Assembly: GCA_013822345.1 (NCBI GenBank)
Contig: PNKH01000062.1
Coordinates: forward strand, 1-45,338
DNA length: 45,338 nt
Source: Isosphaera sp.
GTDB taxonomy: Bacteria > Planctomycetota > Planctomycetia > Gemmatales > Gemmataceae
Reading direction: 5' to 3'
Shown: positions 16,066 through 25,700 of the stretch, one piece after another
Layout of the letters: each line of letters begins with the position of its first letter
Position numbering within the stretch: the stretch's first letter is position 1
Position numbers and translations under genes: made by a program
Notes under the pieces: model-generated
Database searches by the model: none
What the model was told of the DNA's origin: nothing
The model's input: the letters and a program-made list of their open reading frames with translations, nothing else

Positions 16066-17379
16066 TCAGAGGAGGCAATCCTCCTCGCACGCCACCAGGT
16101 CCTTGAACGTCTCCCGGCGGCGGATCAGGCGGTGTGTGCCGCCTGTGACGAGGACCTCGGCGGCCCGCAGCCGGGAGTTGTAGTTCGACGCCATCGACAT
16201 GCCGTACGCCCCGGCCGAGAACACCGCCAGCAGGTCGCCGCGCTTCAGGGCCGGGAGCGGCCGGTCCTTCGCCAGGAAGTCGCCCGACTCGCACACCGGT
16301 CCTACGACGTCCTGGGCGAAGCAGTTCGGCATCGGGCGGAACGGGTCGGGCACGTCCGGGTTGCCGTCCACGTCCGGCCGCTCCGGCACGTCCGCCGCCG
16401 GCCTCACCGGCCAGACCCGGTGGAACGACCCGTACAGGGTCGGCCGGATCAGGTCGTTCATCGCCGCGTCCTGGATGACGTAGTGCTTCCCGCCGGTCGA
16501 CTTGGTGAACACCACCCGGCTGAGGAGGACGGCGGCGTTCCCGACGATGAACCGGCCCGGCTCCAGCACCAGTTGGCAGCCGGTCTCGGCGACGGCGGGG
16601 AGGATGACTTCGGCGAACGCGCCGGCCGGCTTCGCCTCGTCGCGGCGGTAGTTGATGCCGAACCCGCCGCCCATGTTCAGGTAGCGGATGTCGTGGCCGA
16701 GGTCGCGGAACGCCTTGACGAGCTTGACCGCCCTCTCGCCGCCCTGGCGGTACGGCTCGGTCTTGAGGATCGGCGACCCGAGGTGCATGTGGATGCCGAC
16801 GACGGCCAGGCCGGGGTGCCCGACGACCCCGCGGGCCACGTCGACGACCGTCTCGATGTCGAGGCCGAACTTGACGCCCTTGACGGACGTGTCGGTCTTG
16901 ACGTGCGTCTTCGGGGGGAGGTCGGGGTTGACCCGGAGGGCGACGGCGGCGGTCCGGCCCATGTGGTGGGCGATGTCGCCGATGGCGTGCAGCTCCTGCT
17001 CGCTCTCGATGTCGAACAGGAAGACGCCGTGCTCGAGGGCGTAGCGGATCTCGGCGTCCGTCTTGCCGACCCCGGCGAAGACGATCTTCGACCCTTGCGG
17101 ACCGGCCTTGAGGGCGCGGAAGAACTCGCCGCCGCTGGTCACGTCGTACCCGGCCCCGTGCTTCCCCATCAGCCGGCATAGGCTCAGGTTGCCGTTCGCC
17201 TTGACCGAATAGCAGACGACCGGGTTCGCCGGGGCGAACGCGGTCTGGATCTCGCGGAGGTGGTGGAGGAGGGTGGCCTCGGAGTAGACGTACAGCGGGG
17301 TGCCGTACTGCTCGGCGAGGTCGGCGACCGGCACGTCCTCGCAGTAGAGGGCGCGGTCGCGGTACTCGAAGTGGTCCAT
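16066..17379 (-). CDS. lysA: Diaminopimelate decarboxylase
   Basis: 437 residues from the ATG at 17379 (MDHFEYRDRALYCEDV). The PLP-dependent enzyme removes CO2 from meso-diaminopimelate, the last step of lysine synthesis. Lys60 in CYSVKANGN is the PLP lysine. The glycine-rich LNMGGGFGINY, LEPGRFIVGN and GPVCESGDF (the catalytic Cys region) are typical of fold-type III decarboxylases. An upstream ATG at 17403 overlaps the preceding gene and is less likely. The gene starts 2 nt after the stop of the retropepsin-like gene, so the two are probably co-transcribed. Confidence 0.96.
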   Translation of the reverse strand: MDHFEYRDRALYCEDVPVADLAEQYGTPLYVYSEATLLHHLREIQTAFAPANPVVCYSVKANGNLSLCRLMGKHGAGYDVTSGGEFFRALKAGPQGSKIVFAGVGKTDAEIRYALEHGVFLFDIESEQELHAIGDIAHHMGRTAAVALRVNPDLPPKTHVKTDTSVKGVKFGLDIETVVDVARGVVGHPGLAVVGIHMHLGSPILKTEPYRQGGERAVKLVKAFRDLGHDIRYLNMGGGFGINYRRDEAKPAGAFAEVILPAVAETGCQLVLEPGRFIVGNAAVLLSRVVFTKSTGGKHYVIQDAAMNDLIRPTLYGSFHRVWPVRPAADVPERPDVDGNPDVPDPFRPMPNCFAQDVVGPVCESGDFLAKDRPLPALKRGDLLAVFSAGAYGMSMASNYNSRLRAAEVLVTGGTHRLIRRRETFKDLVACEEDCLL

Positions 17380-17381
17380 GC

Positions 17382-17819
17382 TCAGGCTTCCTGGATGACG
17401 CACCGGTGGTTGCCGTGGAGTAGGCAGACGGTGTCGCCCGGCCGGTCCACGACGACGGCGAACTTGTTGGTTACGTTCCGGCCGAGGTAGCTGAGCTCGA
17501 GCGGCCCCGGCTCGGTGAAGGCGATGAGCTCCGCCGGCATAACGACTGGGGCGCCGCCGGCGGTGGCTAGGCGGAGCGCGGTCTTGACCACCACGGACGG
17601 GGCCGACCCACCCACCCCCTCCACCCGCACTCCTTCAGGGGACACGGGTTCCAGTCCGAGCAGGAGCAGTGCTTCGGCCGTCAGAGAGGTCGAGTCCGCA
17701 CCGGTGTCAACCAGGAACGGCACCTCGTGCCACGCCCCGTCGGCCGCGCGGACCTCGTAGGAGATCACGGGGCGCAACAGGTCGTCCCGACAGACCAGCC
17801 AATGGCCGTCGATGCGCAT
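17382..17819 (-). CDS. Retropepsin-like aspartic protease domain protein
   Basis: 145 residues with one retropepsin-like motif, FLVDTGADSTSLT (catalytic Asp38), followed by the flap-like VEGVGGSAPSVVVK and a C-terminal YLGRNVTNKFAVVVD that resembles the second hydrophobic-Gly motif of the fold. Single-domain members act as homodimers. No signal peptide or membrane anchor is present, so it should be cytosolic. It lies 3 nt after a 98-residue DUF5678-like gene and directly before lysA. The substrate is unknown. Confidence 0.82.
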   Translation of the reverse strand: MRIDGHWLVCRDDLLRPVISYEVRAADGAWHEVPFLVDTGADSTSLTAEALLLLGLEPVSPEGVRVEGVGGSAPSVVVKTALRLATAGGAPVVMPAELIAFTEPGPLELSYLGRNVTNKFAVVVDRPGDTVCLLHGNHRCVIQEA

Positions 17820-17822
17820 GGG

Positions 17823-18119
17823 TCAGCCGTCCGGCCGGAGGTACATCGTGAAGAACGACCCCCAGTCGTCCGGAAAGGCCGCCCGGGCCCGTGCGAACAC
17901 CTCTCTCGGGTCGGGCCCGGCGAACAGGGTCTCACCGGCCACGCAGACGGATTGGCCGGCGTGCTGCTTGCGGATCTCTGCGATGTGGGCCTCGAACCAG
18001 CGCATGTTCTTGAAGTACCGTTCGCGGCGCGCCAGCGCCCCGGCGTGCTCCTCCGGAGGCAACACGACCTCTTCCATCTCGACGTGAAGTGGCGGCGCGT
18101 GGCCGACGACCCGGATCAT
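17823..18119 (-). CDS. DUF5678-like small protein
   Basis: 98 residues. The C-terminal half (HAGQSVCVAGETLFAGPDPREVFARARAAF) matches the pattern of the small DUF5678 type: a strand pair that displays a value, followed by a helix with DPxEVxxxA. The N-terminal half holds a helix (ERYFKNMRWFEAHIAEIRK). The stop is 3 nt before the retropepsin-like gene. DUF5678-like and retropepsin-like genes next to each other suggest a functional pair, but the role is not known. Confidence 0.7.
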   Translation of the reverse strand: MIRVVGHAPPLHVEMEEVVLPPEEHAGALARRERYFKNMRWFEAHIAEIRKQHAGQSVCVAGETLFAGPDPREVFARARAAFPDDWGSFFTMYLRPDG

Positions 18120-18146
18120 GCGTCGGTCCTCACTTTCACGGCCATC

Positions 18147-18473
18147 TTACCCGCCGGCGACGGGGCTGTCACGCTGTTCGGCCGCCTTCAGCCGGCGGTC
18201 GAGGACGAACGGCCCGAACGGCACGACCGACGCGACCGCCGCCAGCCCGAGCAGCTTGTCCGACAGGTGGCCCCGCCCCCACGCCCAGAACGCGACCGCG
18301 GCGTACAGCACGAACAGCCCGCCGTGGACCGCCCCCACCCAGAACACCGTGTCCGGCCCGGACGGGTGCTGGAACAGGTACTTCAGCGGCATCGCCCCGA
18401 AGAACAGGAGGAGGGCGGACACGCCCTCGACCAGCCCGACCGCCCGGACCCGCCCGACCGGATCGCTCCACAC
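18147..18473 (-). CDS. DUF3817 membrane protein
   Basis: 108 residues from a GTG at 18473, preceded by AGGGAGG. Three hydrophobic helices are visible (VGLVEGVSALLLFFGAMPLK, VFWVGAVHGGLFVLYAAVAF and LLGLAAVASVVPFGPFVLD) with the conserved GxxHG, typical of DUF3817 (about 90 residues). The function is unknown. The frame is open to 18623, but that part reads through an inverted repeat and is not coding. Confidence 0.82.
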   Translation of the reverse strand: MWSDPVGRVRAVGLVEGVSALLLFFGAMPLKYLFQHPSGPDTVFWVGAVHGGLFVLYAAVAFWAWGRGHLSDKLLGLAAVASVVPFGPFVLDRRLKAAEQRDSPVAGG

Positions 18474-18488
18474 GACGAGAACCTCCCT

Positions 18489-18593
18489 GGACCGCGGCCG
18501 TCCCGGCCGCTCCGCGACACGCCCTCGGTCACGTCCCCCATTGTCCCGGTCGCGGAACGACCCCGGTCGCAGCGGCCGGGACGGCCGCGGTCC
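18489..18593. repeat. Long-loop inverted repeat between argH and DUF3817 gene
   Basis: Arms at 18489-18511 and 18571-18593 (23 nt, GGACCGCGGCCGTCCCGGCC at the outer end) with a 59-nt loop that contains a further pair (CCGCGAC/GTCGCGG). It fills the gap between two minus-strand genes, just downstream of the argH stop. Confidence 0.75.
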
Positions 18594-18598
18594 AGGAA

Positions 18599-19990
18599 TC
18601 ACATCCCGAGCCGAGACTTCCACGCCGCCACCTGCTTCGCCACCTCGGCCGGGGCGGTCGAGCCGTAGCTCCGGAACGCCGCCAGGGCGTTCGCCACCCC
18701 GAGCGTCTGCCGGAGACCTCCGGTCGCCGACGCTCCCGGCTCGCCCAGTACCGCGTCGAACGCCGCGTCCGGCAGGTCAGCGAGCCGGCACCGCTTCCCC
18801 TCGCACTCGCGCACCAGCCGGCCGACCGCCTCGTGCGCCGACCGCATCGGAACGCCCCGCGCGATCAGCCCCTCCATCAGCGTCGTCGCGTCGAGGAAGC
18901 CGTCCTCGAGCCGCGCCGCGATCGTCTCGCGCCGCAGCTTCGACTGCGCCACGAGCGGGGCGGCCACCGCCAGGCACCCGGACACCGTGTCCCAGGCGTC
19001 GAACGCCAGGGCCTTGTCCTCCTGCAGGTCGCGGTTGTACGCCAGCGGCAGCCCCTTCACCAGCACGAACAGCGCCTGCAGCGCCCCGACCACCCGCCCG
19101 GTCTTCCCGCGGGTCAGCTCCAGCACGTCCGGGTTCTTCTTGTGCGGCATGATGCTCGACCCGGTGCAGAACGCGTCCGGGATGTCGAGGAAACCGAACT
19201 CCGTCGTGCTCCACAACACCCACTCCTCCGCCCACCCGCTCAGGTGCGCGGCCACCACCGACAGCACGAACACGAACTCGAGCAGGAAGTCGCGGTCGCC
19301 GGACACGTCGAGGCTGTTGGCCGCGACCGCGTCGAACCCGAGCTTCGCCCGCACCGACTCGCGGTCGATCGGCAGCGACGTCCCGGCGAGCGCCGCGGCC
19401 CCGAGCGGCAGCACGTTCACCCGCTCCCGGCAGTCGGCCGCACGCTCCCGGTCGCGCTGCAACTTCTCGACGTAGGCGAGGTAGTAGTGGGGGGCGAGGA
19501 CCGGCTGCGCCCGCTGCAGGTGCGTGTACCCCGGCAGCACCACCCCGTGTTCCCGCTCCGCCGACAGGACGAACGCCCGCTGCAGGTCCGCCAACAGCCC
19601 GTCCAGCTCGTCGAGGGCGTCGCGGACCCACAGCTTCAGGTCGGTCACCACCTGGTCGTTCCGGCTCCGGCCGGTGTGGAGCTTCCGGCCGACATCGCCG
19701 AGCCGGTCGGTCAGCGCCCGCTCGATGTGGGTGTGAATGTCCTCCAGCGCCGCCGAGAACGCCATCCCGCCGTCGGCGATCACCGCCCCGATCTCGTCCA
19801 GGGCGGTCCGGATCGCCTCGGCCTCGGCGGCGGTCAGTAGCCCGACCTCGGCGAGCATCGCGGCGTGGGCCTGGCTGGCCCGGATGTCGTGCCGGTACAG
19901 CCGGCGGTCGAACGACACGCTCTGGGTGAACGCCTCCACCCGGGCGTCCGTACCCTCCGCGAACCGCCCGCCCCACGTCTTCTGGCTCAT
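18599..19990 (-). CDS. argH: Argininosuccinate lyase
   Basis: 463 residues, normal length. It cleaves argininosuccinate to arginine and fumarate, the last step of arginine synthesis. The fumarase-superfamily signature [12 protein letters not shown] is complete, with the catalytic Ser in the flexible loop. HTGRSRNDQ and [10 protein letters not shown] are also present. The start [10 protein letters not shown] is the family standard and has a purine-rich GGAGGGGG upstream. It diverges from the exported 541-residue gene at 20116. Confidence 0.97.
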   Translation of the reverse strand: MSQKTWGGRFAEGTDARVEAFTQSVSFDRRLYRHDIRASQAHAAMLAEVGLLTAAEAEAIRTALDEIGAVIADGGMAFSAALEDIHTHIERALTDRLGDVGRKLHTGRSRNDQVVTDLKLWVRDALDELDGLLADLQRAFVLSAEREHGVVLPGYTHLQRAQPVLAPHYYLAYVEKLQRDRERAADCRERVNVLPLGAAALAGTSLPIDRESVRAKLGFDAVAANSLDVSGDRDFLLEFVFVLSVVAAHLSGWAEEWVLWSTTEFGFLDIPDAFCTGSSIMPHKKNPDVLELTRGKTGRVVGALQALFVLVKGLPLAYNRDLQEDKALAFDAWDTVSGCLAVAAPLVAQSKLRRETIAARLEDGFLDATTLMEGLIARGVPMRSAHEAVGRLVRECEGKRCRLADLPDAAFDAVLGEPGASATGGLRQTLGVANALAAFRSYGSTAPAEVAKQVAAWKSRLGM

Positions 19991-20040
19991 CGCCCCCTCC
20001 GCCGCCGGCCCGCGGGGGTTTTATGATTTCGCCGCCGCCG

Positions 20041-20071
20041 TTGACACCGGCCCCGGAGTCGGGGGTATATC
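20041..20071 (+). promoter_or_regulatory. Promoter candidate for exported protein gene
   Basis: TTGACA at 20041-20046 and TATATC at 20066-20071 (19-bp spacer) lie 45 bp before the ATG at 20116. The -35 is consensus; the spacer is slightly long. Confidence 0.5.
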
Positions 20072-20115
20072 ATGGCATCCCGGGCGACCCGCCCGGCACT
20101 TCGGGAGACCTTCCG

Positions 20116-21741
20116 ATGCGAACCCGGTGGGCGGCGGCGGTGGCGGCCTTGGCCTGGCTCGGCGGGGCGGCGGCGGCCCAGCCGCCGAAGGGCCAGCCGA
20201 CCGTCGAGGTGCGGCTCCGGTCGGTGAACGACCTGCTCGCCAAGGGCGAGTACCTGGCCGGGCTGGCCGGGCAGGAGGAGGTGGTCAAGCAGGTCCGGCA
20301 GATCGTCAAGCAGTGGAGCGCCGACGGGAAGGGGGTGGAGGGCGTCGACCCGGGCAAGCCGTTCGGGCTGACCGCCACCCTGACCGCGGACGTGGTCGGC
20401 AGCCCGGTCCTGGTCCTGGTCCCGGTCGCCGACCGGGACCGGTTCCTCGGCATGCTCCGGGACCGGGCCGGCCTCGCCCCGGAGAAGGGGGCCGACGGGA
20501 CGTACACGGTCGCCGTCCCGTTCGTGAACGAACTCCACCTCCGGTTCGCCAACGACTACGTCTACGTCGGCCGGTCGGCCAAGGACCTGGACCCGAAGGC
20601 CCTCCCGGACCCGAAGGCGTTCTTCGGGAAGGACGACGGGGCGGTCGGTTCGGTCCTGGTCCGGTTCGACACCGTCCCGCCGGACCTGGTCAAGTTCGTC
20701 ACCGGGCAGCTCGAACTCGCCCTGGCCGAGCAGAAGAAGAAGCTCGGGGACAACCCGTCGGCGGTCGAGAGGGCCGGGTTCGACTTCGTCTCCGAGATGA
20801 CGGCCGGGAGCATCAAGACGTTCGTCGAGGAGGCGAAGGACCTGCGGGCCAAGGTGTTCGTCGACGAGAAGGCGGGCGAGCTGTCGGCCGAGCTGACCCT
20901 GACCGCCCGCCCGGGCACCACCCTGGCGAAGAACATCGCCGCCCTCGGCGGGAAGACGAGCCTGCCGGCCGGGATCGTCGGGGCGAAGGGGTCGGTCGCC
21001 CGGCTGACCGCCAGGGCCGGGCTGCCGGACGACATCAAGAAGATCCTCGGGAAGCTGGTCGACGCGGCCGCCGAGCAGATCGTCAAGGACGCCCCGGCGG
21101 ACCAGCGGGAGCTGGCCGAGCGGGTGGTCAAGACCCTGGCCCCGACCCTGAAGGCCGGGGAGGTGGACGCGGCCGCCGCCCTGACCGGGCCGGACGCGAA
21201 GGGCCGGTACGCGGTGGTCGCCGCCCTCGGGGTGAAGAACGGGCGGGACATCGAGGCGCTGGCGAAGGACCTGGCGAAGACGTTCGGCCCGTTCCTCGGG
21301 GACGCGGTCAAGTTCGACTTCGACGTGGCCAAGGAGGGGAACTTCGCCCTCCACACCGTCACCCCGCGCGACCTCCCGCCGGAGGTGGAGAAGCTGCTCG
21401 GCCCGGCGAAGCTGTGGGTCGCGACCTCGCCGGACGTGATCGCCCTGAGCGTCGAGCCGGACGGGGCGGCGCTGAAGGCCGGGCTGAAGGCGAAGGCCGT
21501 CCCGGTGCCGGTGCTGTCGGTGGAGGTGGAGGCGGCGAAGCTCTTGCCGCTGGTCGGCCAGGACCTGAAGCCGGACGAGGTCAAGGCGGCGCTGAAGGAG
21601 GCGTTCGGCGACGGCTCCCCGGCCGGGAAGGACACGGTGAGCGTGACGGTGACCGGCGGGACCGAGTTCGCCGTGAAGGCGAAGGTGAAGGGCGGGGCGC
21701 TCAAGCTGCTGTTCGCCCTCGACCAGTTCAAGATCAAGTGA
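20116..21741 (+). CDS. Exported hypothetical protein
   Basis: 541 residues with a signal peptide (MRTRWAAAVAALAWLGGAAAAQ). The mature part has repeated mixed alpha/beta segments with many Lys and Asp (VEVRLRSVNDLLAKGEYL, LVPVADRDRFLGML, LHLRFANDYVYVGRSAKDL, TLTARPGTTLAKNIAAL), a pattern seen in large exported planctomycete proteins of unknown role. It contains no catalytic motif that I recognise. It ends facing the oxidoreductase gene across a long palindrome. The ATG at 20116 is chosen because it gives the signal peptide; the frame is open to 20023. Confidence 0.82.
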   Translation: MRTRWAAAVAALAWLGGAAAAQPPKGQPTVEVRLRSVNDLLAKGEYLAGLAGQEEVVKQVRQIVKQWSADGKGVEGVDPGKPFGLTATLTADVVGSPVLVLVPVADRDRFLGMLRDRAGLAPEKGADGTYTVAVPFVNELHLRFANDYVYVGRSAKDLDPKALPDPKAFFGKDDGAVGSVLVRFDTVPPDLVKFVTGQLELALAEQKKKLGDNPSAVERAGFDFVSEMTAGSIKTFVEEAKDLRAKVFVDEKAGELSAELTLTARPGTTLAKNIAALGGKTSLPAGIVGAKGSVARLTARAGLPDDIKKILGKLVDAAAEQIVKDAPADQRELAERVVKTLAPTLKAGEVDAAAALTGPDAKGRYAVVAALGVKNGRDIEALAKDLAKTFGPFLGDAVKFDFDVAKEGNFALHTVTPRDLPPEVEKLLGPAKLWVATSPDVIALSVEPDGAALKAGLKAKAVPVPVLSVEVEAAKLLPLVGQDLKPDEVKAALKEAFGDGSPAGKDTVSVTVTGGTEFAVKAKVKGGALKLLFALDQFKIK

Positions 21742-21749
21742 CGGCGTCC

Positions 21750-21815
21750 GGGGTCCGAGCCCGAGCGCCAGCGAGGGTCGAGGCTGACCCTCGCTGGCGC
21801 TCGGGCTCGGACCCC
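21750..21815. repeat. Palindrome of the GTCCGAGCCCGAGCGCCAGCG family (copy 1)
   Basis: Perfect arms at 21750-21779 and 21786-21815, 30 nt with a 6-nt loop, between convergent genes. The core arm GTCCGAGCCCGAGCGCCAGC recurs at 36505-36575. Confidence 0.88.
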
Positions 21816-21823
21816 CGGTGTGA

Positions 21824-22735
21824 TTACCCCTCGGTGCGCACCGCCTCGCCGGCCCCGTGGTTCGCCCCGCTCCGGTTTGCCGCCGCCAGGAACGCGACGA
21901 TCTCCAGCGTCGTCGCCGGGTCGACCGGCGGCTTCCCGGTCTTGAAGAACTCGACCACCTGCTTCAGCAGCTCCCGGTAGATGAACGCGGTCGCGACGGC
22001 GACCGCCTTCACCCCCTTCTCGGCGAACCCGGTGAACCCGTAAGCCCCGGGCCCCTCGCGCGTCCCGCGGACCGTCGCCACCCGCCCGTCCTTCCACCGC
22101 CCGGTGACCACGTCCACGCCCTTCTCGTGGGTGCTGGTCACCCGCTCGCACCCGGGCCCCATCAGCGTGTACAGCACCTCGACCGGGTGGATGCCGTAGT
22201 GGAACAGCCCGGGGTTGCGGTCCGGGACCTGCGAGAGCGACGCCGGGCCGTAGACCAGGCACCCGAGCAGCTTCCCGGGCTTCGGGTCGGCGGCGTACTC
22301 GACCACCTCCGGGGCGTACCGGAGGGACGACGACGAGAACACCGCGGCCTTGTGCTTCGCGGCCAGGTCGATCATCTTCCGGGCGTCGGCGACGGAGCAG
22401 GCGAACGGCTTGTCGACGAAGCACGGGATGCCGGCCTCGAGGAACGGCCTCGCCCGCTCCAGGTGGACGGTGCCGTCGACCGCCTCGATCAGCATCCCGT
22501 CGACCTTGCCGATCATGTCCGCCGGCTTGTCGACCAGCGGGACGCCGAACTTCTTCATCTGGGCGGTGAACCCCTCGATCCGCTCCGGGGACAGCTTCGA
22601 CTCGCCGGGGCAGCCGACCACGACCTTCGCCCCGTCGACGAGCTGCTCCTTCGGGGTGCCGTCGACGTGGTTCAACCTCTTGGTGAACTCGACCGCGTGG
22701 GAGGTGTCGAAGTCGAGGATGCCGAGCTTGATCAT
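21824..22735 (-). CDS. Gfo/Idh/MocA-family oxidoreductase
   Basis: 303 residues. The N-terminal Rossmann region is short and degenerate (MIKLGILDFDTSH lacks the usual GxGxxG). The middle has the family's DKPFACSVADARKM, with the EKP-type lysine as DKP, and the C-terminal domain contains FHYGIHPVEVLYTLMG, where His residues match the catalytic area. It probably handles a sugar or inositol derivative with NAD(P), but the poor dinucleotide loop makes activity uncertain. It ends 8 bp from a large palindrome and starts 7 bp upstream of the ABC permease stop, on the same strand. Confidence 0.85.
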   Translation of the reverse strand: MIKLGILDFDTSHAVEFTKRLNHVDGTPKEQLVDGAKVVVGCPGESKLSPERIEGFTAQMKKFGVPLVDKPADMIGKVDGMLIEAVDGTVHLERARPFLEAGIPCFVDKPFACSVADARKMIDLAAKHKAAVFSSSSLRYAPEVVEYAADPKPGKLLGCLVYGPASLSQVPDRNPGLFHYGIHPVEVLYTLMGPGCERVTSTHEKGVDVVTGRWKDGRVATVRGTREGPGAYGFTGFAEKGVKAVAVATAFIYRELLKQVVEFFKTGKPPVDPATTLEIVAFLAAANRSGANHGAGEAVRTEG

Positions 22736-22742
22736 GGGAGGG

Positions 22743-25700
22743 TCACTCGCGGCGGAGGGCGGGGATCAGGGGCACCCGCAGGATACCCGCCGTGGCGGCG
22801 GACGCCACACCCAACCCGACGACGAGCACCAGGCCGAGCGTGGCGGCCAGCCGGCCCCACGGCACGTCCGCCCCGGCGACGACGTGCGGGGCGACCGAGA
22901 CCAGGGCGGCCGCGACGCCGATCCCGAGGCCGGCCGCGAGGAGGAGGGCGTTCTCCGCGAGGACGAGGAACTGCAACTGCCCGGGGCGGTAGCCGACGGC
23001 CCGGAGGAGGGCGAGTTCCCCGACCCGCTCCCACACGCCGCGGAGCACCACCACCGCGAGGCCGAGCACCCCGAGCAGCAGCCCCAGCCCGCCGAGCACC
23101 TGGAACGTCGTCAGGTACGCCCCGATCACCGCTTGGTACGCCGCCACCTTCTCCCGCGTCGTCGTGACGACCACCCCGTTCTCGCGCAGCCCGAGCGACA
23201 GCGCCCGGGCGACGGCGGCCTCCTGCCCGGGCGGACTGCGGACGAGGAAGACGCGGTACCCGCCGGTGTTCGGGAAGGCCCGGGCGAACGACCCCTCCGC
23301 CATCACCAGCTCGCCCTGGAACGGGCTGTCGGCGAACGTGCCGACGATCCGCAGGGTGAGTTCCGAGCCGTCGTCGGCCAGCATCGTCAGCGTGTCGCCG
23401 ACCGCCTTCTTCAGCATCCACTGGGCGGTGTTCTGCTCGCAGAACACCGGGATCGGCCCGCCCGGCTCACCCGCCCGCAGCAGCAGCCACGGGTTCGCCT
23501 TCTCTTCCGGGGTGGTCGCGGCGGTGGCGTAGAACGCGAACCCGCCGCGGTCGATCAGCGCGTCCGGGACGCCGAGCACCCGCGGCCGGGCGGCCTGGAA
23601 CAGGTTCATGCAACTGGCGTCGTCCCCGCCCCGGAGCCGAAGGGAGAACACCTCCGCGCCGGCCAGGCCACTGGCCGACCCGCCCAGGTCGGTGCGGCCG
23701 GGGGCCGTGTCGAGCGGGTTGAAGACCGGCAGGTCCGTCTCGGCGATCAGGTCGAACCCGCCGCTCCCGCCGGTCTTCGCCCCGAAGTCGCCGCCCGGCT
23801 GGCGGCGGAAGCTCTCGACCGCGACGAGCAGGAACGCGGCGGCCGCCAGCAGCGCGGCGGTGAGCAGACTGCGGGTCGGGTTCCGGGCCGCGTTCCGCCC
23901 GCCGAGCGCGGCGAGGGCCGCCGGGCCGCGCCCCCTCACGACGCCGGTCCGGGCCCGGCGCATCCGCCGCCACAGGAGCGCCAGCCCGGCGGTCAGCAGC
24001 AGCCCGCCGCCGGCAAAGAACGTCATCGCCCGGAAGTCCGGGTTCGCCACGAACCGCCCGGCGACGACGAGGGCTAACCCGAGCGGCACGCAGCCGATGA
24101 CGAGAAGCCGCGACACCCGGCCCGCGGCGGCGGTGCCGGTCGCCGGCGACTCGGTCTCGCCGCGGAGAAGAGACGGGGGGCTGAGCCGGACCAGGCCGCG
24201 GACGCTCAGCCACAGCGCCGCGAGCGACATCAGCACGGTCAGCCCGAACCCGACGGCGAAGCTCAACGGGTCGGCGTGCGGGCGGAGGACGTTCGCCACC
24301 TCCGGGTCCGGCCACAGGGTCAGCAGCACGGCGAGCAGCAGCCGGTTGTACCCGATCGCCAGCGCCAGCCCGAGCAGCGCCCCAACCACCGCGACCAATA
24401 GCCCCTCCGCGAGGAGCACCCGCCGCACCTGCCGGACCGAGAAGCCCGCCGCGAGCAGCAGCCCGACCTCCTTCGCCCGGCGGTCGAGGGTGAGCCGGAA
24501 CAACAGGCCGACGAGCATCAGGGCCGCGGCGATCAGGAAGAAACTGAAGCCGAGGAACAGCCCGCCGAAGTCGGTGCCGCCGCGGCTCGCGGACAGCAGC
24601 CGGTCGCGGACCGGGTCGAACGCCAGGCCGGCGGCCTCCGGGTCGAGGTGCTTCGGCAGCGCGGCCCGCAGCCGCTCGGCGGTCTGCTCGGTGGTCGCCC
24701 CCGGGGCCGGCGCGACCCGCACCGACGTGACCGCCCCGTACCGGCTGCCGAACAGCTTCTCCGCGGTGGCGAGGTTCACGTAGGCCATCGGGGTGGCCTT
24801 GTTCAGCTGGTTGAAGAACGTCCCGCGCGGGTGCGGCTTGCCGTCGGCCATCTTGTCCGGCACCCGCTGCCGCACCTTCTCTTTGGGCAGCACCGGCGGG
24901 AGGTCGAGCTTGTAGAAGTCGGCCCGGGCGTCGGTCACCCCGCGGATCTCGGGCGTCAGGTTCGGGTCGCGGGCCGGGCCGGACAGCGGCAGGTATCCGT
25001 CCGGGGCGCGGAGGGTGAGTTCCGCCGACTTCAGCCGTCCCTCGCCCTCGACCTCCGGGTCGAAGTAGGTGAGCCGGAGCTTCGTCCGGTCGGGCAGCCC
25101 CTTCAACTCCGACCCGACCCAGTCGAGCAGGACCACCTCGCCGTTCTCGAGGGCGGAGAGCTTGGGCGGGAGGAACGGGCCGAGCGGAAGGCGGGCGGCC
25201 GGGTTCAGCCCGGCGACGACGGGGTAGGGGATCTCCTTGCCCTCGTAGGAGAGCGAGTCGGCGACGTACACCACCGTCGGCTCGGCCTCCAGCCCGAGCC
25301 CCTTCGCCGCCGCCTTCACCGCGGCCGCCGCCGCCGGGGCGAGGACCAGGCCGTCCGACTCGACGCTCAGGTACTGGTTCGCCCCGCGCGGCTCGCGCCG
25401 CTCCACGTCGCGGAACTTCAGCCCGTAGTCCTCGGGCCGGAGCCGCTGCCGCAGGGCGTCGTTCAGGGCGGCCGTCTGGCCGCCCGCCGCGAGGAGGGCG
25501 TTCACCCGCACCGTGTCGTCACGGCGTTTCAGGCCGTCCGGGTCGCGCGGCCGGACCAGGTCGGAGAGGGCCCGGAGCGGGACGAAGACGTTCAGCGGGG
25601 CGGCCGGGTTCGGGGCGAGCTGGAAGTCGGCCTTCGGGTCGGCGGCCGGGAGGACGGCGGCGACGGTGAACTCGGCCGCCGCGGTCACGTCGTCGGCCCC

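Noticed and set aside
18474-18623. N-terminal extension of the DUF3817 protein
   Set aside because: It reads through an inverted repeat and overlaps argH; the GTG at 18473 has a good Shine-Dalgarno.
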